Shown piece after piece: positions 7,235 through 15,102 of a stretch of DNA of 64,000 nucleotides (position 1 is the first letter of the stretch; each line of letters starts with the position of its first letter). The notes below the pieces were generated by a model. The model did no database searches. It was not told the origin of the DNA and was given only the letters and a program-made list of their open reading frames with translations. The stretch lies in NCBI GenBank assembly GCA_000466585.1, contig KE993462.1, forward strand, positions 166,065-230,064, given 5' to 3'. Position numbers and translations under genes: made by a program. The DNA is from Clostridiales bacterium oral taxon 876 str. F0540. Its GTDB lineage: Bacteria; Bacillota; Clostridia; Clostridiales; Clostridiaceae.

Positions 7235-8521
7235 TTATAATTCTCCTGTTATGCTTGTAAATGAATCTTTTGGAAATAAAGTAAGCTGCTCAAAACCGGG
7301 ATTATCAAAATAGTTTAAATCTACTTTTGGACTAAGCTTCTTTTTAATCAAGTCTTGACTAAGAGAAATATCACCATAGTATTTGCCTTTGCATGTAATA
7401 AAATATTGTGCTCTTTTTAAGACAATCCCCAGCTTTTTTAAATCATCAAAGTTTAGTAAATGAACTCTTCTTGCAGCCAGTATTTTTTGCACGGACCGCA
7501 CGCCGATACCCGGAATCCTTAAAAGCATCTTTTTAGGAGCTGAGTTTATTTCTACAGGAAACTGATAAATATTTTTTATTGCCCAATCAGTTTTTGGATC
7601 AAAGTTAATGTCTAGGTTCGGGTTATTCTCATTTAAAAGCTCGGAGGCAGAAAAATCATAAAATCTTAAAAGCCAATCTGCCTGATAAAGTCTATGCTCT
7701 CGAATCATAGGAGGATTTATTAAGCTTGGAAGCTTAGGACTGTTGTTTACAGGTACATAGGCAGAATAATAAACTCTTTTTAAGTTAAATTTATTGTATA
7801 GATTTTCAGAAAGCTTCATTATTTTATAATCACTATCTTTTGTAGCACCAATAATCAGCTGGGTGCTCTGGCCTGCAGGTACAAAAGAAGGAGCATTTTT
7901 ATACAGCATTTTTTCTTCTCTATTAGCAATAATTTGAGATTCAATATAAGACATTGGCTTTAAGATAGAGTCTGAATTTTTCTGAGGGGCTAAGAGTTTA
8001 AGACTTTCATTTGAAGGAAGCTCAACATTGACACTCATTCTGTCTACAAGCTCTCCAGCTCTTTTTATTAAGGTGCTGTCTGCTCCTGGAATAGCTTTAA
8101 TATGTATATATCCGTTAAAATTATAATTATGTCTAAGAAGAGTTACTGTTTTTAATAAAAGCTCCATCGTGTAGTTTGCATTCCTAAAAATTGCTGAACT
8201 TAAGAATAAACCTTCAATATAATTTCTCTTATAAAAGTTAATTGTTAGGTCTGCAACTTCTTCAGGGGTAAAGGCTGCTCTTGGAACATCGTTTGAAATT
8301 CTGTTTACACAATACACACAATCGTAAACACAATAATTTGTAAGCAATATTTTAAGCAGAGAAATACACCTTCCATCTGCAGCAAAACTATGGCATATTC
8401 CGCTTTCGCTTGCGTTTCCTATGCCTAAAGGCTTATTTTTTCTGGTGCTTCCGCTAGATGAACAGGAAACATCATATTTTGCTGCACCGGATAAAATTTT
8501 TAATTTTTCATGTATGTCCAT
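7235..8521 (-). CDS. Putative DNA modification/repair radical SAM protein (TIGR03916)
   Basis: A radical SAM enzyme of 428 residues. The cluster-binding motif is C64-x3-C68-x2-C71 (CVYDCVYC). Three more N-terminal cysteines (C20, C43, C52) are candidates for a second site. A helix-hairpin-helix DNA-binding motif, LLRIPGIGVRSVQKILAARR, lies in the C-terminal third, around residue 340. This combination defines the rSAM family linked to uracil-DNA-glycosylase-like proteins; the substrate is unknown. ATG 8521 has GGAGA upstream. It is the first gene of a two-gene operon with the DUF4130 protein. The promoter (8561-8589) has an SOS box in its spacer, so induction by DNA damage is predicted. It should act on nucleic acid in the cytosol. 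Confidence 0.85.
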   Translation of the reverse strand: MDIHEKLKILSGAAKYDVSCSSSGSTRKNKPLGIGNASESGICHSFAADGRCISLLKILLTNYCVYDCVYCVNRISNDVPRAAFTPEEVADLTINFYKRNYIEGLFLSSAIFRNANYTMELLLKTVTLLRHNYNFNGYIHIKAIPGADSTLIKRAGELVDRMSVNVELPSNESLKLLAPQKNSDSILKPMSYIESQIIANREEKMLYKNAPSFVPAGQSTQLIIGATKDSDYKIMKLSENLYNKFNLKRVYYSAYVPVNNSPKLPSLINPPMIREHRLYQADWLLRFYDFSASELLNENNPNLDINFDPKTDWAIKNIYQFPVEINSAPKKMLLRIPGIGVRSVQKILAARRVHLLNFDDLKKLGIVLKRAQYFITCKGKYYGDISLSQDLIKKKLSPKVDLNYFDNPGFEQLTLFPKDSFTSITGEL

Positions 8522-8560
8522 AATATTTCTCCTTTGCTAAAAAGTTGATATCTTAGAATT

Positions 8561-8589
8561 ATTATATCAAACATATGTTCGTCAGTAAA
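8561..8589 (-). promoter_or_regulatory. LexA (SOS) box within the promoter of the radical SAM operon
   Basis: On the minus strand a -35-like TTTACT (8589-8584), a 17-nt spacer and TATAAT (8566-8561) form the promoter. The spacer holds CGAACATATGTTTG (8581-8568), which matches the Gram-positive LexA/DinR box CGAAC-N4-GTTCG except for one base. A repressor bound here would cover the promoter. Confidence 0.75.
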
Positions 8590-8688
8590 TGTCTTTAGAA
8601 ATAATTTATATTTTGTATTAAAAATTAATTATTAGTGAAATGAAGGATTATGGTAAAATTTATTTAATGAAAGTTGCAGGGGGTTATT

Positions 8689-9468
8689 ATGAAAAAATTG
8701 AAGTTAAGAAAAATAATAGGGATTGTATTTATATTGCTTGGAATGTACAGTATTATTTACTGTTTTAGTATCATGTTTTATGGAGTAACTTTTTCAAAGT
8801 TTTTTGCGGTGCTTGGAGCAATTTTAATATTAGTAGGGCTTGGGGTTATTTTTTTATATGATAAAATTTCAATTTATAAGAACAGCAATGCGGCAAGGAT
8901 ACTAAAAGGGATTACAGCTTTGTTTTTAGTTTCTTTTATTATTATAGAAGGTTTAATAATATATAATGGCAGTAAAACTGATAGTGCGAAGGTAGATTAT
9001 CTGGTTGTATTAGGTGCAGGCCTATGGGGGGATACGCCTTCTCTAGCTTTGAGGCAAAGACTTGATGAAAGCATAGAATTTATAAAAGACAATCCCGATA
9101 CAAAAATAGTTCTATCCGGAGGAAAGGGACCGGGTGAGACTATCACTGAGGCAGAAGGTATGAAAAGATATTTGATTTCAAAGGGGATTGATGAAAGGCT
9201 TTTAATAAAAGAGGAAAGATCAACAAGTACAAAAGAAAATATGAAGTTTACTAAGGAACTTTTAAAACAAGCTGATGGAAGAGATAAGATAAGAATAAAA
9301 ATAATAACTAATAATTTTCATATGTTTAGAGCAAAATTGTTGGGTAAAAATAATGGGTTTATTGTATATGGACAGCCTGCGCCACTTCATCCATTGCTTG
9401 TTCCTGCTTATTATATAAGAGAATATTTAGCGGTTATAAAGTCTTTTGTTTTTGATTTTTATAAATAA
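8689..9468 (+). CDS. YdcF/SanA family (DUF218) membrane protein
   Basis: A 259-residue protein with three predicted membrane helices (about 9-27, 35-55, 73-91), then a DUF218 domain. Family marks are LVVLGAG, the LSGGKGPGE loop, STSTKENM and the NFHMFRA motif. YdcF/SanA/ElyC proteins act at the outer face of the membrane in envelope-related steps, possibly on lipid-linked intermediates; the reaction is not established. ATG 8689 follows AGGGGG; an in-frame TTG at 8674 is less likely. It diverges from the SOS-controlled radical SAM gene, but its start lies about 100 nt beyond the LexA box, so shared control is doubtful. Monocistronic as far as can be seen. Confidence 0.8.
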   Translation: MKKLKLRKIIGIVFILLGMYSIIYCFSIMFYGVTFSKFFAVLGAILILVGLGVIFLYDKISIYKNSNAARILKGITALFLVSFIIIEGLIIYNGSKTDSAKVDYLVVLGAGLWGDTPSLALRQRLDESIEFIKDNPDTKIVLSGGKGPGETITEAEGMKRYLISKGIDERLLIKEERSTSTKENMKFTKELLKQADGRDKIRIKIITNNFHMFRAKLLGKNNGFIVYGQPAPLHPLLVPAYYIREYLAVIKSFVFDFYK

Positions 9469-9557
9469 TTATATAGAAAATGTTTATTTATAGTAATTAC
9501 TGTATTTGTAATGTATAATAAAATGGTTGAATATTTAAAAAGTTAGGAGAAACAACC

Positions 9558-10946
9558 ATGGAACATAAGACCTCTAAAGCTTCTTTAACAGAAATCAGAA
9601 AAAATATATATTCTATGATACTTCCTATTACTATATCAAGCATTTTAGAAATGACTACAGGTCTTGTTTCTATGGCAATGATAGGAAGAATAGATCCAAG
9701 CAATTCAACTGCAGTAAATGCTATTGGTTTAAGTCAAAGAATAACACAGGTAGTTTGGGCTTTATTTAAAGGAATTACGACAGGTGCCTCAGTATTTGTT
9801 GCTCAGGCATATGGTGCAGATAATCCTAAAAAGTTAAAGAAGGTTATACAGCAGACTATTTTATCTTCAGTTATGGTTGTTATAATACTACAGCAAATCA
9901 TATTTTGGAATGCTTCAACACTTTTAAGCATGTTTAACCCTAATCCTGTACTGCTTGAGAGTGGAACCTTATATTTAAAAACAGTTTCATGGGGACTGTT
10001 ATTTTTAGTAATAATGCTTGCAGTAGCAGCGGCTCTTCAAGGCATGGGAAATGCAAAAACACCTATGGCTATAGGTTTTATAATGAACTTTATTAATATA
10101 TTGTTTAGTTTGATACTTATTTTTGGATATCTAGGTAGTCCAAGGTTAGGAATTAAAGGTGCTGCAATCGCTACGGTTATTGCCCAGTTTTGCGGAGCAT
10201 CCATTGGACTTTATGTATTACTCAGTAAAAACGGAATACTAAATTCTTTGTTAAACAGAAAGTTTTTTAAAATAGACTTAAAAGAGGTAATAAGCATATA
10301 CAAAGTTGGTATACCTACATCCTTAGAATCAATATTTTGGCAGATTGCGGCTATTATTTTAACTAAAGCCATATTAACCTTTGGAGATACTTCTTTCGCT
10401 GCTCATCAGCTTGGACTTCAGGCTGAATCTATTTCCTATATGCCGGCAGCTGGTTTTGGAGTTGCTGCAACCACTTTTATAGGTCAGGCTTTAGGCGCAA
10501 AAAACAGCGAACTTGGAAAAGCATATTTGAAAGAGACTATGAAAGGTGCTATTTATGTAACCATCTTCTGTGCTTCTCTTTTAGTATTCTTGCCTAAATT
10601 TATTATGGGAGCATTAACTCCAAATAAGGAGCTAATTAATTTAGGTGCGAAATATCTTATTATCATGGGACTTGTTCAAATTCCTCAAAATGTATCCGGA
10701 GTTTTAAATGGAGCTCTTAGAGGAGCAGGATATACTAAAGTGCCTATGTATGTTGCAGGAGCAGGATTATGGGGAGTAAGAGTTCCTATGACTTTACTTA
10801 TAACCTATAAAATACATTCAACAATAATAGCCATTTGGATTGTTATGGGTGTTGATTTAATTGTTAGATTCATCTTAAGCTATGTTATATATAAAACTAA
10901 GAATATTTACAATAGAGAACTTGTATTTAAGGAAGCAAATGCTTAG
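9558..10946 (+). CDS. MATE family efflux transporter
   Basis: A 462-residue integral membrane protein with about 12 helices and the MATE duplication. The first half contains GLVSMAMIGR and TTGASVFVAQAYGA; the second half repeats the pattern with GVAATTFIGQALGA. Such proteins export cationic drugs or dyes, driven by Na+ or H+ gradients; the substrate here cannot be told. ATG 9558 follows GGAGAAACAACC. A TATAAT-like -10 is at 9514-9519 without a clear -35. It stands alone between ydcF and a terminator. Confidence 0.85.
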   Translation: MEHKTSKASLTEIRKNIYSMILPITISSILEMTTGLVSMAMIGRIDPSNSTAVNAIGLSQRITQVVWALFKGITTGASVFVAQAYGADNPKKLKKVIQQTILSSVMVVIILQQIIFWNASTLLSMFNPNPVLLESGTLYLKTVSWGLLFLVIMLAVAAALQGMGNAKTPMAIGFIMNFINILFSLILIFGYLGSPRLGIKGAAIATVIAQFCGASIGLYVLLSKNGILNSLLNRKFFKIDLKEVISIYKVGIPTSLESIFWQIAAIILTKAILTFGDTSFAAHQLGLQAESISYMPAAGFGVAATTFIGQALGAKNSELGKAYLKETMKGAIYVTIFCASLLVFLPKFIMGALTPNKELINLGAKYLIIMGLVQIPQNVSGVLNGALRGAGYTKVPMYVAGAGLWGVRVPMTLLITYKIHSTIIAIWIVMGVDLIVRFILSYVIYKTKNIYNRELVFKEANA

Positions 10947-11010
10947 TTTATTAAAAATTAATGATATAAAACTAAGCAAAATAAGAGACCTTACAAATAA
11001 AGCGAAATGG

Positions 11011-11036
11011 AAAATCCCCTAAAAGGGGATTTTTTT
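11011..11036. terminator. Bidirectional intrinsic terminator
   Basis: AAAATCCCCT, a 3-nt loop, AGGGGATTTT and a T-run: a compact terminator between the converging MATE and glycosyltransferase genes. Confidence 0.85.
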
Positions 11037-11040
11037 AAGT

Positions 11041-12168
11041 TTAATAACTATTAATTGTTTTACTATATGCAATCAGCGTGTTTTTAGCTGTTTTATCCCA
11101 GCTAAGCTCTGAGCTTCTTATAAGCCCCTTCATTATTAAAGCATCCTGCAAATTATTATCGCTTAAAACATCATACATGGAACTACAAAGCTCATCAACA
11201 TTATACGGATTTATAAAAACTGCAGAGTCCTCTAGTACTTCAGGAATAGAGGTTATATTTGAAGTTATAACCGGAACTCCGCAGGCCATCGCTTCTACAG
11301 GAGGAAGTCCAAAACCTTCGTAAAATGAAGGATATACCAATAGTTTAGAGGCGTTATATAAATGTGGAAGATGGTCAATTGGAATAAAGCCTGGGAAAAT
11401 TACACTATCTTCAATACCTAAGCTTATAGTCCTACTTTTGTATATGCTATAGGACTTTCCTTGCTTGCCTGCGATTACTAATTTTATGTCTTTCTTATAT
11501 TTTTCTTTAAGCTTACTGAAGGCTTCAATTAAACCTATAATATTTTTTCTTGGGCTAAAGCCGCCTACATATAATATATAATCACCTGCAATACCATAAT
11601 ACTGTTTTATTAGAGCCGCACAAATGTCTTTATCAAGGGGAGTATAAATATTCTCGGCTGCTAAGTGGGTTACATGAATCTTATCCAAGGGATAATTAAA
11701 TGCTTTTGCTATATCTTCTTTTGAAAACTGTGATACAGTAATTATTCCATCACAGAAAGACACTATTTCAGGCATTTCCTCTTGAAAAATTTTTAAATAA
11801 GTTTCACCTACTGTTTCAGGCATTCGTAGAGGAATGACGTCATGCAATGTTATCACAAAAGGACATTTTTTTTCTTTAGGAAGTCCTACGCCATTTTGAG
11901 GTACATGATAAAGCTCAATATCTTTATCAGTAAGTATATTGGGAATATTTACTTCATCCCAAAAATTGCTTTTATTACCTTCTGATATATTTCTTATTTG
12001 GAAATTTTTATTGAAGGATATATCCATATTTGAGCTTTCAGGCATAAAAAGTAGATATTTATTTAATGTATCTATTGCGTTTAAGGATGAAATAAGCTGA
12101 TAGGTATAGGTGCCTATTCCCGTACCTCTATACCATTTGGCTGCTCTTCCGTCTATTCCTACTTTCAT
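11041..12168 (-). CDS. Family 4 glycosyltransferase, CotSA-like (second copy)
   Basis: A GT-B glycosyltransferase of 375 residues, clearly paralogous to the one at 288-1418. Both begin with an [18 protein letters not shown] strand and an RGTGIGTYT loop, both share VPQNG(V/I)G and the P-x-TVG segment, and both have [12 protein letters not shown] as the E-x7-E motif. ATG 12168 has GAAAGGAAAA upstream. It also sits head-to-head with a cotS-like gene, so the GT/CotS pairing has been duplicated as a module. A role in glycosylating a spore surface component is inferred. Confidence 0.85.
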   Translation of the reverse strand: MKVGIDGRAAKWYRGTGIGTYTYQLISSLNAIDTLNKYLLFMPESSNMDISFNKNFQIRNISEGNKSNFWDEVNIPNILTDKDIELYHVPQNGVGLPKEKKCPFVITLHDVIPLRMPETVGETYLKIFQEEMPEIVSFCDGIITVSQFSKEDIAKAFNYPLDKIHVTHLAAENIYTPLDKDICAALIKQYYGIAGDYILYVGGFSPRKNIIGLIEAFSKLKEKYKKDIKLVIAGKQGKSYSIYKSRTISLGIEDSVIFPGFIPIDHLPHLYNASKLLVYPSFYEGFGLPPVEAMACGVPVITSNITSIPEVLEDSAVFINPYNVDELCSSMYDVLSDNNLQDALIMKGLIRSSELSWDKTAKNTLIAYSKTINSY

Positions 12169-12340
12169 AAAGTTTTCCTTTCAAAATGATTATAGTTCAT
12201 TATATTAATAATTAAGTAAAAGTGTTAATAAAACAATATAGAGGCACATATAAATTATATAGAGACTATGTATTGGATTTTATGAATTTATGATTAAAAT
12301 CCTAAATAATCACAATATGAGAAGGAGGGCGGTGAGCAGT

Positions 12341-13345
12341 ATGATGAGGGAGTTTGAACTTGAAAGGCAGTTCAATATTGAAATCGAAAGCATTAAACCA
12401 AATAAGGGAGTATATCTCTTAAAGACAAATAAAGGAATGAAATGCCTAAAGAAAATAAATTATGGTACCCAAAAACTGCTTTTTGTGTATGGGGCCAAAG
12501 AACATCTTATAAAAAATGGATTTCCAAGGGTAGATAGATACAGTTTAAATATAGATGGTAATCCTTATGCTTTAGTAAATGAAGATATATACACTCTTTC
12601 TGAATGGATTGAGGGCAGAGAATGTGATTTTTATAACAACGAAGATTTAATACTGGCTGCTAAAAATTTAGCATATCTTCATATTGCATCAAAGGGATAT
12701 GAGCCACCAGAAAATAGTAAGCTCAAGAGCGACTTAGGAAGGTGGCCGCATCTTATGGATAAGAGAATTAAATCCTTTGAAAAAATGAGGGATATGGCAA
12801 GGAAAAAAAGCATTAAGCAAAGTTTTGATCTAAATTATATTAAATCAATTGAAGTATTTAAAGATTTAGGTAAAAGAGCCATGAGAGTTCTTGAAAGTTC
12901 TAACTATATGGAGTTTTGCAGAATAGCTGATGAGGAGATGGGCTTTTGTCATCATGATTATACCTATCATAATATAATTATGGACAACGAAAATAATGTA
13001 CATGTTATAGACTTTGATTATTGCAAAAAAGAAATAAGAGCTTATGATTTATCACTTTTTTTAATTAAAGTGCTAAAAAGAATGGACTGGAATATTGAAT
13101 ATGCTAAACTTATAATTGACGCTTATAATGAGGTGAGTGAGCTTAGGGAAGATGAATATAGAGTATTATTTGCTTTCTTACTATTTCCGCAGCGTTATTG
13201 GAGATTGGCAAACAGATATTATTATAATGAAGTGAATTGGGCTCAAGCTACCTTTAACAATAAAATCGAAGAGTTAATTGAAGAACAAAGCAATTATAAC
13301 AATTTCATAGAAGAGTTTAAAAAAATGTATGGACAAAAAGAATGA
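12341..13345 (+). CDS. CotS family spore coat kinase-like protein
   Basis: A 334-residue APH-fold protein close to the one at 1576-2577, with an intact catalytic loop FCHHDYTYHN and metal site VIDFDYC. Start choice: ATG 12341 sits 5 nt after GGTGA and 12 nt after GGAGG, and gives the same length as the paralogue. The frame is open up to an ATG at 12290, which would add 17 residues but has no ribosome site. It diverges from the second glycosyltransferase. I could not find a convincing sigma-K or sigma-E promoter in the 12184-12340 gap. A spore coat role is inferred. Confidence 0.85.
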   Translation: MMREFELERQFNIEIESIKPNKGVYLLKTNKGMKCLKKINYGTQKLLFVYGAKEHLIKNGFPRVDRYSLNIDGNPYALVNEDIYTLSEWIEGRECDFYNNEDLILAAKNLAYLHIASKGYEPPENSKLKSDLGRWPHLMDKRIKSFEKMRDMARKKSIKQSFDLNYIKSIEVFKDLGKRAMRVLESSNYMEFCRIADEEMGFCHHDYTYHNIIMDNENNVHVIDFDYCKKEIRAYDLSLFLIKVLKRMDWNIEYAKLIIDAYNEVSELREDEYRVLFAFLLFPQRYWRLANRYYYNEVNWAQATFNNKIEELIEEQSNYNNFIEEFKKMYGQKE

Positions 13346-13359
13346 TGTTTTTTTATAGT

Positions 13360-13396
13360 AAAGCCGTGTAAATTCTTATTTACATGGTTTTATTTT
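13360..13396 (+). terminator. Intrinsic terminator of the cotS-like gene
   Basis: A 14-bp stem with two G-T pairs (13360-13373 with 13378-13391) runs into TTTTATTTTG. Confidence 0.7.
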
Positions 13397-13424
13397 GAGA
13401 AATTTTTATTGCCTTGATTAATGC

Positions 13425-13452
13425 ACCCATTTTTGATTATTATCATACAATA
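13425..13452 (+). promoter_or_regulatory. Sigma-K (or sigma-E) promoter of yabG
   Basis: CATACAATA at 13444-13452 matches the sigma-K -10 CATAnnnTA and also the sigma-E -10 CATACAnT. An AC (in CACC) at 13425-13426 lies 17 nt upstream, as sigma-K requires. yabG is sigma-K-dependent in B. subtilis. Confidence 0.7.
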
Positions 13453-13484
13453 TATTATGAAACTATGGAGTTGGAGATGAGAAA

Positions 13485-14345
13485 ATGAATGTAGGCGATA
13501 CTGTCGTTCGAAAATCTTATGGCAAAGATATCACCTTTAAAATAATTGATATAAAAGAAACAGACAGCGGAACAATTTATACCTTAAAGGGTATAAGTCT
13601 CAGAGTTATTGCAGATGCTCCAGTTGAAGATTTGGAGGAAGTTGTTGAAAATTCTTTAGGTGAAAAAGAAAAAATTTTAAATAGAAAAGTAAATACCTCC
13701 ATAAAGAACATAATGCTTAGTAGAATAGATATTAGCAAGGCTTATAGAAGTCCTAAAATAACTGTAAACAAGGAGCTTACATTTGGAAGGCCGGGAAAAA
13801 TCCTACATGTAGATGGCGATGCGGAGTATCTTGAAGTATGCCTTAAAGTATACAAAAAACTTGAGCTTGATGTAGTTGGTAAGGTTGTCGCTGAGAAAGA
13901 TCAGCCTGTTGAGGTGCCAAATCTTGTAAAGCAAATGAAGCCTGACATAGTAGTAATAACAGGGCATGATGCAATAACAAAAGGTACAAAAGATTATACA
14001 GATATAAATAATTATAGAAATTCAAAATTTTTTGTGGATACGGTTAGTGAGTTGAGAAATTATGAACCTAATTATGATGACTTGGTGATTTTTGCCGGAG
14101 CATGCCAAAGCCATTATGAGGCAATACTCGATGCTGGTGCTAATTATGCATCAAGTCCAAGCAGAGTACTTATACATTGCCTTGATCCTGTTTTTGTATG
14201 TGAAAAAATTGCATACACAAATATAGAAAAGGTAGTATCAATTCAAGAAGCTTTAGAAAATACTATTACAGGAACAAAAGGAATAGGTGGGCTTCAAACA
14301 AGGGGCAAATATAGAGAAGGCTTTCCCAAATCCTCATATGCTTAA
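13485..14345 (+). CDS. yabG: Sporulation-specific cysteine protease YabG
   Basis: This 286-residue protein is recognisable along its whole length as YabG, the mother-cell protease that trims coat and cortex-processing proteins during spore maturation. An N-terminal SH3-like stretch (GDTVVRKSYGKDITFKI) is followed by the catalytic part with HVDGD, VITGHDA and the FAGACQSHYEA motif, whose His and Cys are candidates for the catalytic residues. It ends with GGLQTRGKYREGFP. ATG 13485 follows GGAGATGAG. The promoter fits sigma-K. In clostridia the position upstream of veg and sipL is usual. The length is normal and the frame intact. Confidence 0.92.
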   Translation: MNVGDTVVRKSYGKDITFKIIDIKETDSGTIYTLKGISLRVIADAPVEDLEEVVENSLGEKEKILNRKVNTSIKNIMLSRIDISKAYRSPKITVNKELTFGRPGKILHVDGDAEYLEVCLKVYKKLELDVVGKVVAEKDQPVEVPNLVKQMKPDIVVITGHDAITKGTKDYTDINNYRNSKFFVDTVSELRNYEPNYDDLVIFAGACQSHYEAILDAGANYASSPSRVLIHCLDPVFVCEKIAYTNIEKVVSIQEALENTITGTKGIGGLQTRGKYREGFPKSSYA

Positions 14346-14428
14346 AGTTGATGAAAAATTCTGCATATATATAGATATTAAGGGAACAATAATATTGTAC
14401 TTATGGAATATGTTTTAGTAAATATTAT

Positions 14429-14500
14429 CTTCAAGTCATAAGTACGGATGTATATCTTAAGAATAATTAGATATATATCCTATGACTTGAAGTTTTTGTT
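14429..14500 (+). terminator. Large two-part terminator hairpin after yabG
   Basis: A perfect 12-bp outer stem (14429-14440 with 14481-14492) encloses a second 12-bp stem with one mismatch and is followed by TTTTTGTTTTG. It insulates yabG from the strong veg promoters. Confidence 0.8.
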
Positions 14501-14520
14501 TTGTTTACAAAAAATTAATA

Positions 14521-14550
14521 TTGACAAAACACTTTGTTAACTGATAAAAT
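14521..14550 (+). promoter_or_regulatory. Upstream veg promoter (sigma-A)
   Basis: TTGACA (14521-14526), an 18-nt spacer and TAAAAT (14545-14550). It forms a tandem pair with the promoter at 14562-14590. Confidence 0.65.
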
Positions 14551-14561
14551 AATTAGTTTGT

Positions 14562-14590
14562 TTGACAGTTAATACGTTATGAGGTATAAT
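14562..14590 (+). promoter_or_regulatory. Strong consensus veg promoter (sigma-A)
   Basis: Both hexamers are perfect: TTGACA (14562-14567), a 17-nt spacer, TATAAT (14585-14590). This is the best housekeeping promoter in the window, as is known for veg in Bacillus. Confidence 0.9.
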
Positions 14591-14616
14591 TACAATGTAG
14601 AAAGAGGGTGTTTAAT

Positions 14617-14853
14617 GTGGAAAAAAGAAATGTGCTTGCTACAATAAGAAGGGACATTGAAGACCATGTTGGAGAAAAAGTTACCTTAAAGGCTAATGGC
14701 GGAAGGAGAAAGGTACTTGTAAATAAAGGGATTATAGAAAAAACCTATCCTAACATATTCGTCATTAGATTAGATCAGGACACCCAAAGGACAGTGACAT
14801 ACAGTTATTCAGATGTTTTAACAAAAACAGTTCAGATAGTCTTCGTAGGATAA
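14617..14853 (+). CDS. veg: Veg protein
   Basis: A small, basic, beta-rich protein of 78 residues, with the family core IRRDIEDHVGEKVTLKANGG and a C-terminus reading YSYSDVLTKTVQIVF. In B. subtilis Veg is very highly expressed, and has been linked to biofilm matrix gene expression and spore outgrowth; its biochemical activity is unsettled. The start is GTG 14617, 6 nt after AGAGGGTG; an earlier GTG (14608) lies inside that site. Two tandem sigma-A promoters precede it and a weak terminator follows. Confidence 0.9.
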   Translation: MEKRNVLATIRRDIEDHVGEKVTLKANGGRRKVLVNKGIIEKTYPNIFVIRLDQDTQRTVTYSYSDVLTKTVQIVFVG

Positions 14854-14884
14854 GCGGTGCTAGTTTACTAGTATCGCTTTAATT
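14853..14884 (+). terminator. Weak intrinsic terminator after veg
   Basis: A 12-nt hairpin arm beginning in the stop codon (14853-14864) pairs imperfectly with 14867-14878 and is followed by TTTAATT. Confidence 0.45.
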
Positions 14885-14903
14885 ATATATGATAAAAATT
14901 ACA

Positions 14904-14990
14904 ATAAAAAAGAAAGATGGTGGGTTCCATCTTTCAACTATGGTATAAAAGGGTATTGAGAATTTATGAGAGGTTATATGGTCAATAACC
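14904..14990 (-). ncRNA. Candidate small RNA, about 85 nt
   Basis: On the minus strand a promoter TTGACA (15026-15021), 17-nt spacer and TAATAT (15003-14998) would start a transcript near 14990. It runs through a short hairpin (GGTTAT/ATAACC) and ends in a perfect 9-bp stem (14935-14927 with 14920-14912) followed by six Ts. No open frame of useful length lies inside. Promoter and terminator together make an independent small RNA likely; its target is unknown. Confidence 0.55.
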
Positions 14991-14997
14991 AAGTTCT

Positions 14998-15026
14998 ATA
15001 TTAAGCCAAAATGGACAAAATGTCAA
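14998..15026 (-). promoter_or_regulatory. Sigma-A promoter of the candidate small RNA
   Basis: Minus-strand TTGACA (15026-15021), 17 nt, TAATAT (15003-14998). It points away from sipL into the terminator at 14912-14935. Confidence 0.6.
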
Positions 15027-15102
15027 CAAGTTTGTCTATGAAAAGACAGGAAAAATAAAAATATGTCGAATGTTAAAAAGATTGTAAGTTAAATAGATAT
15101 AG

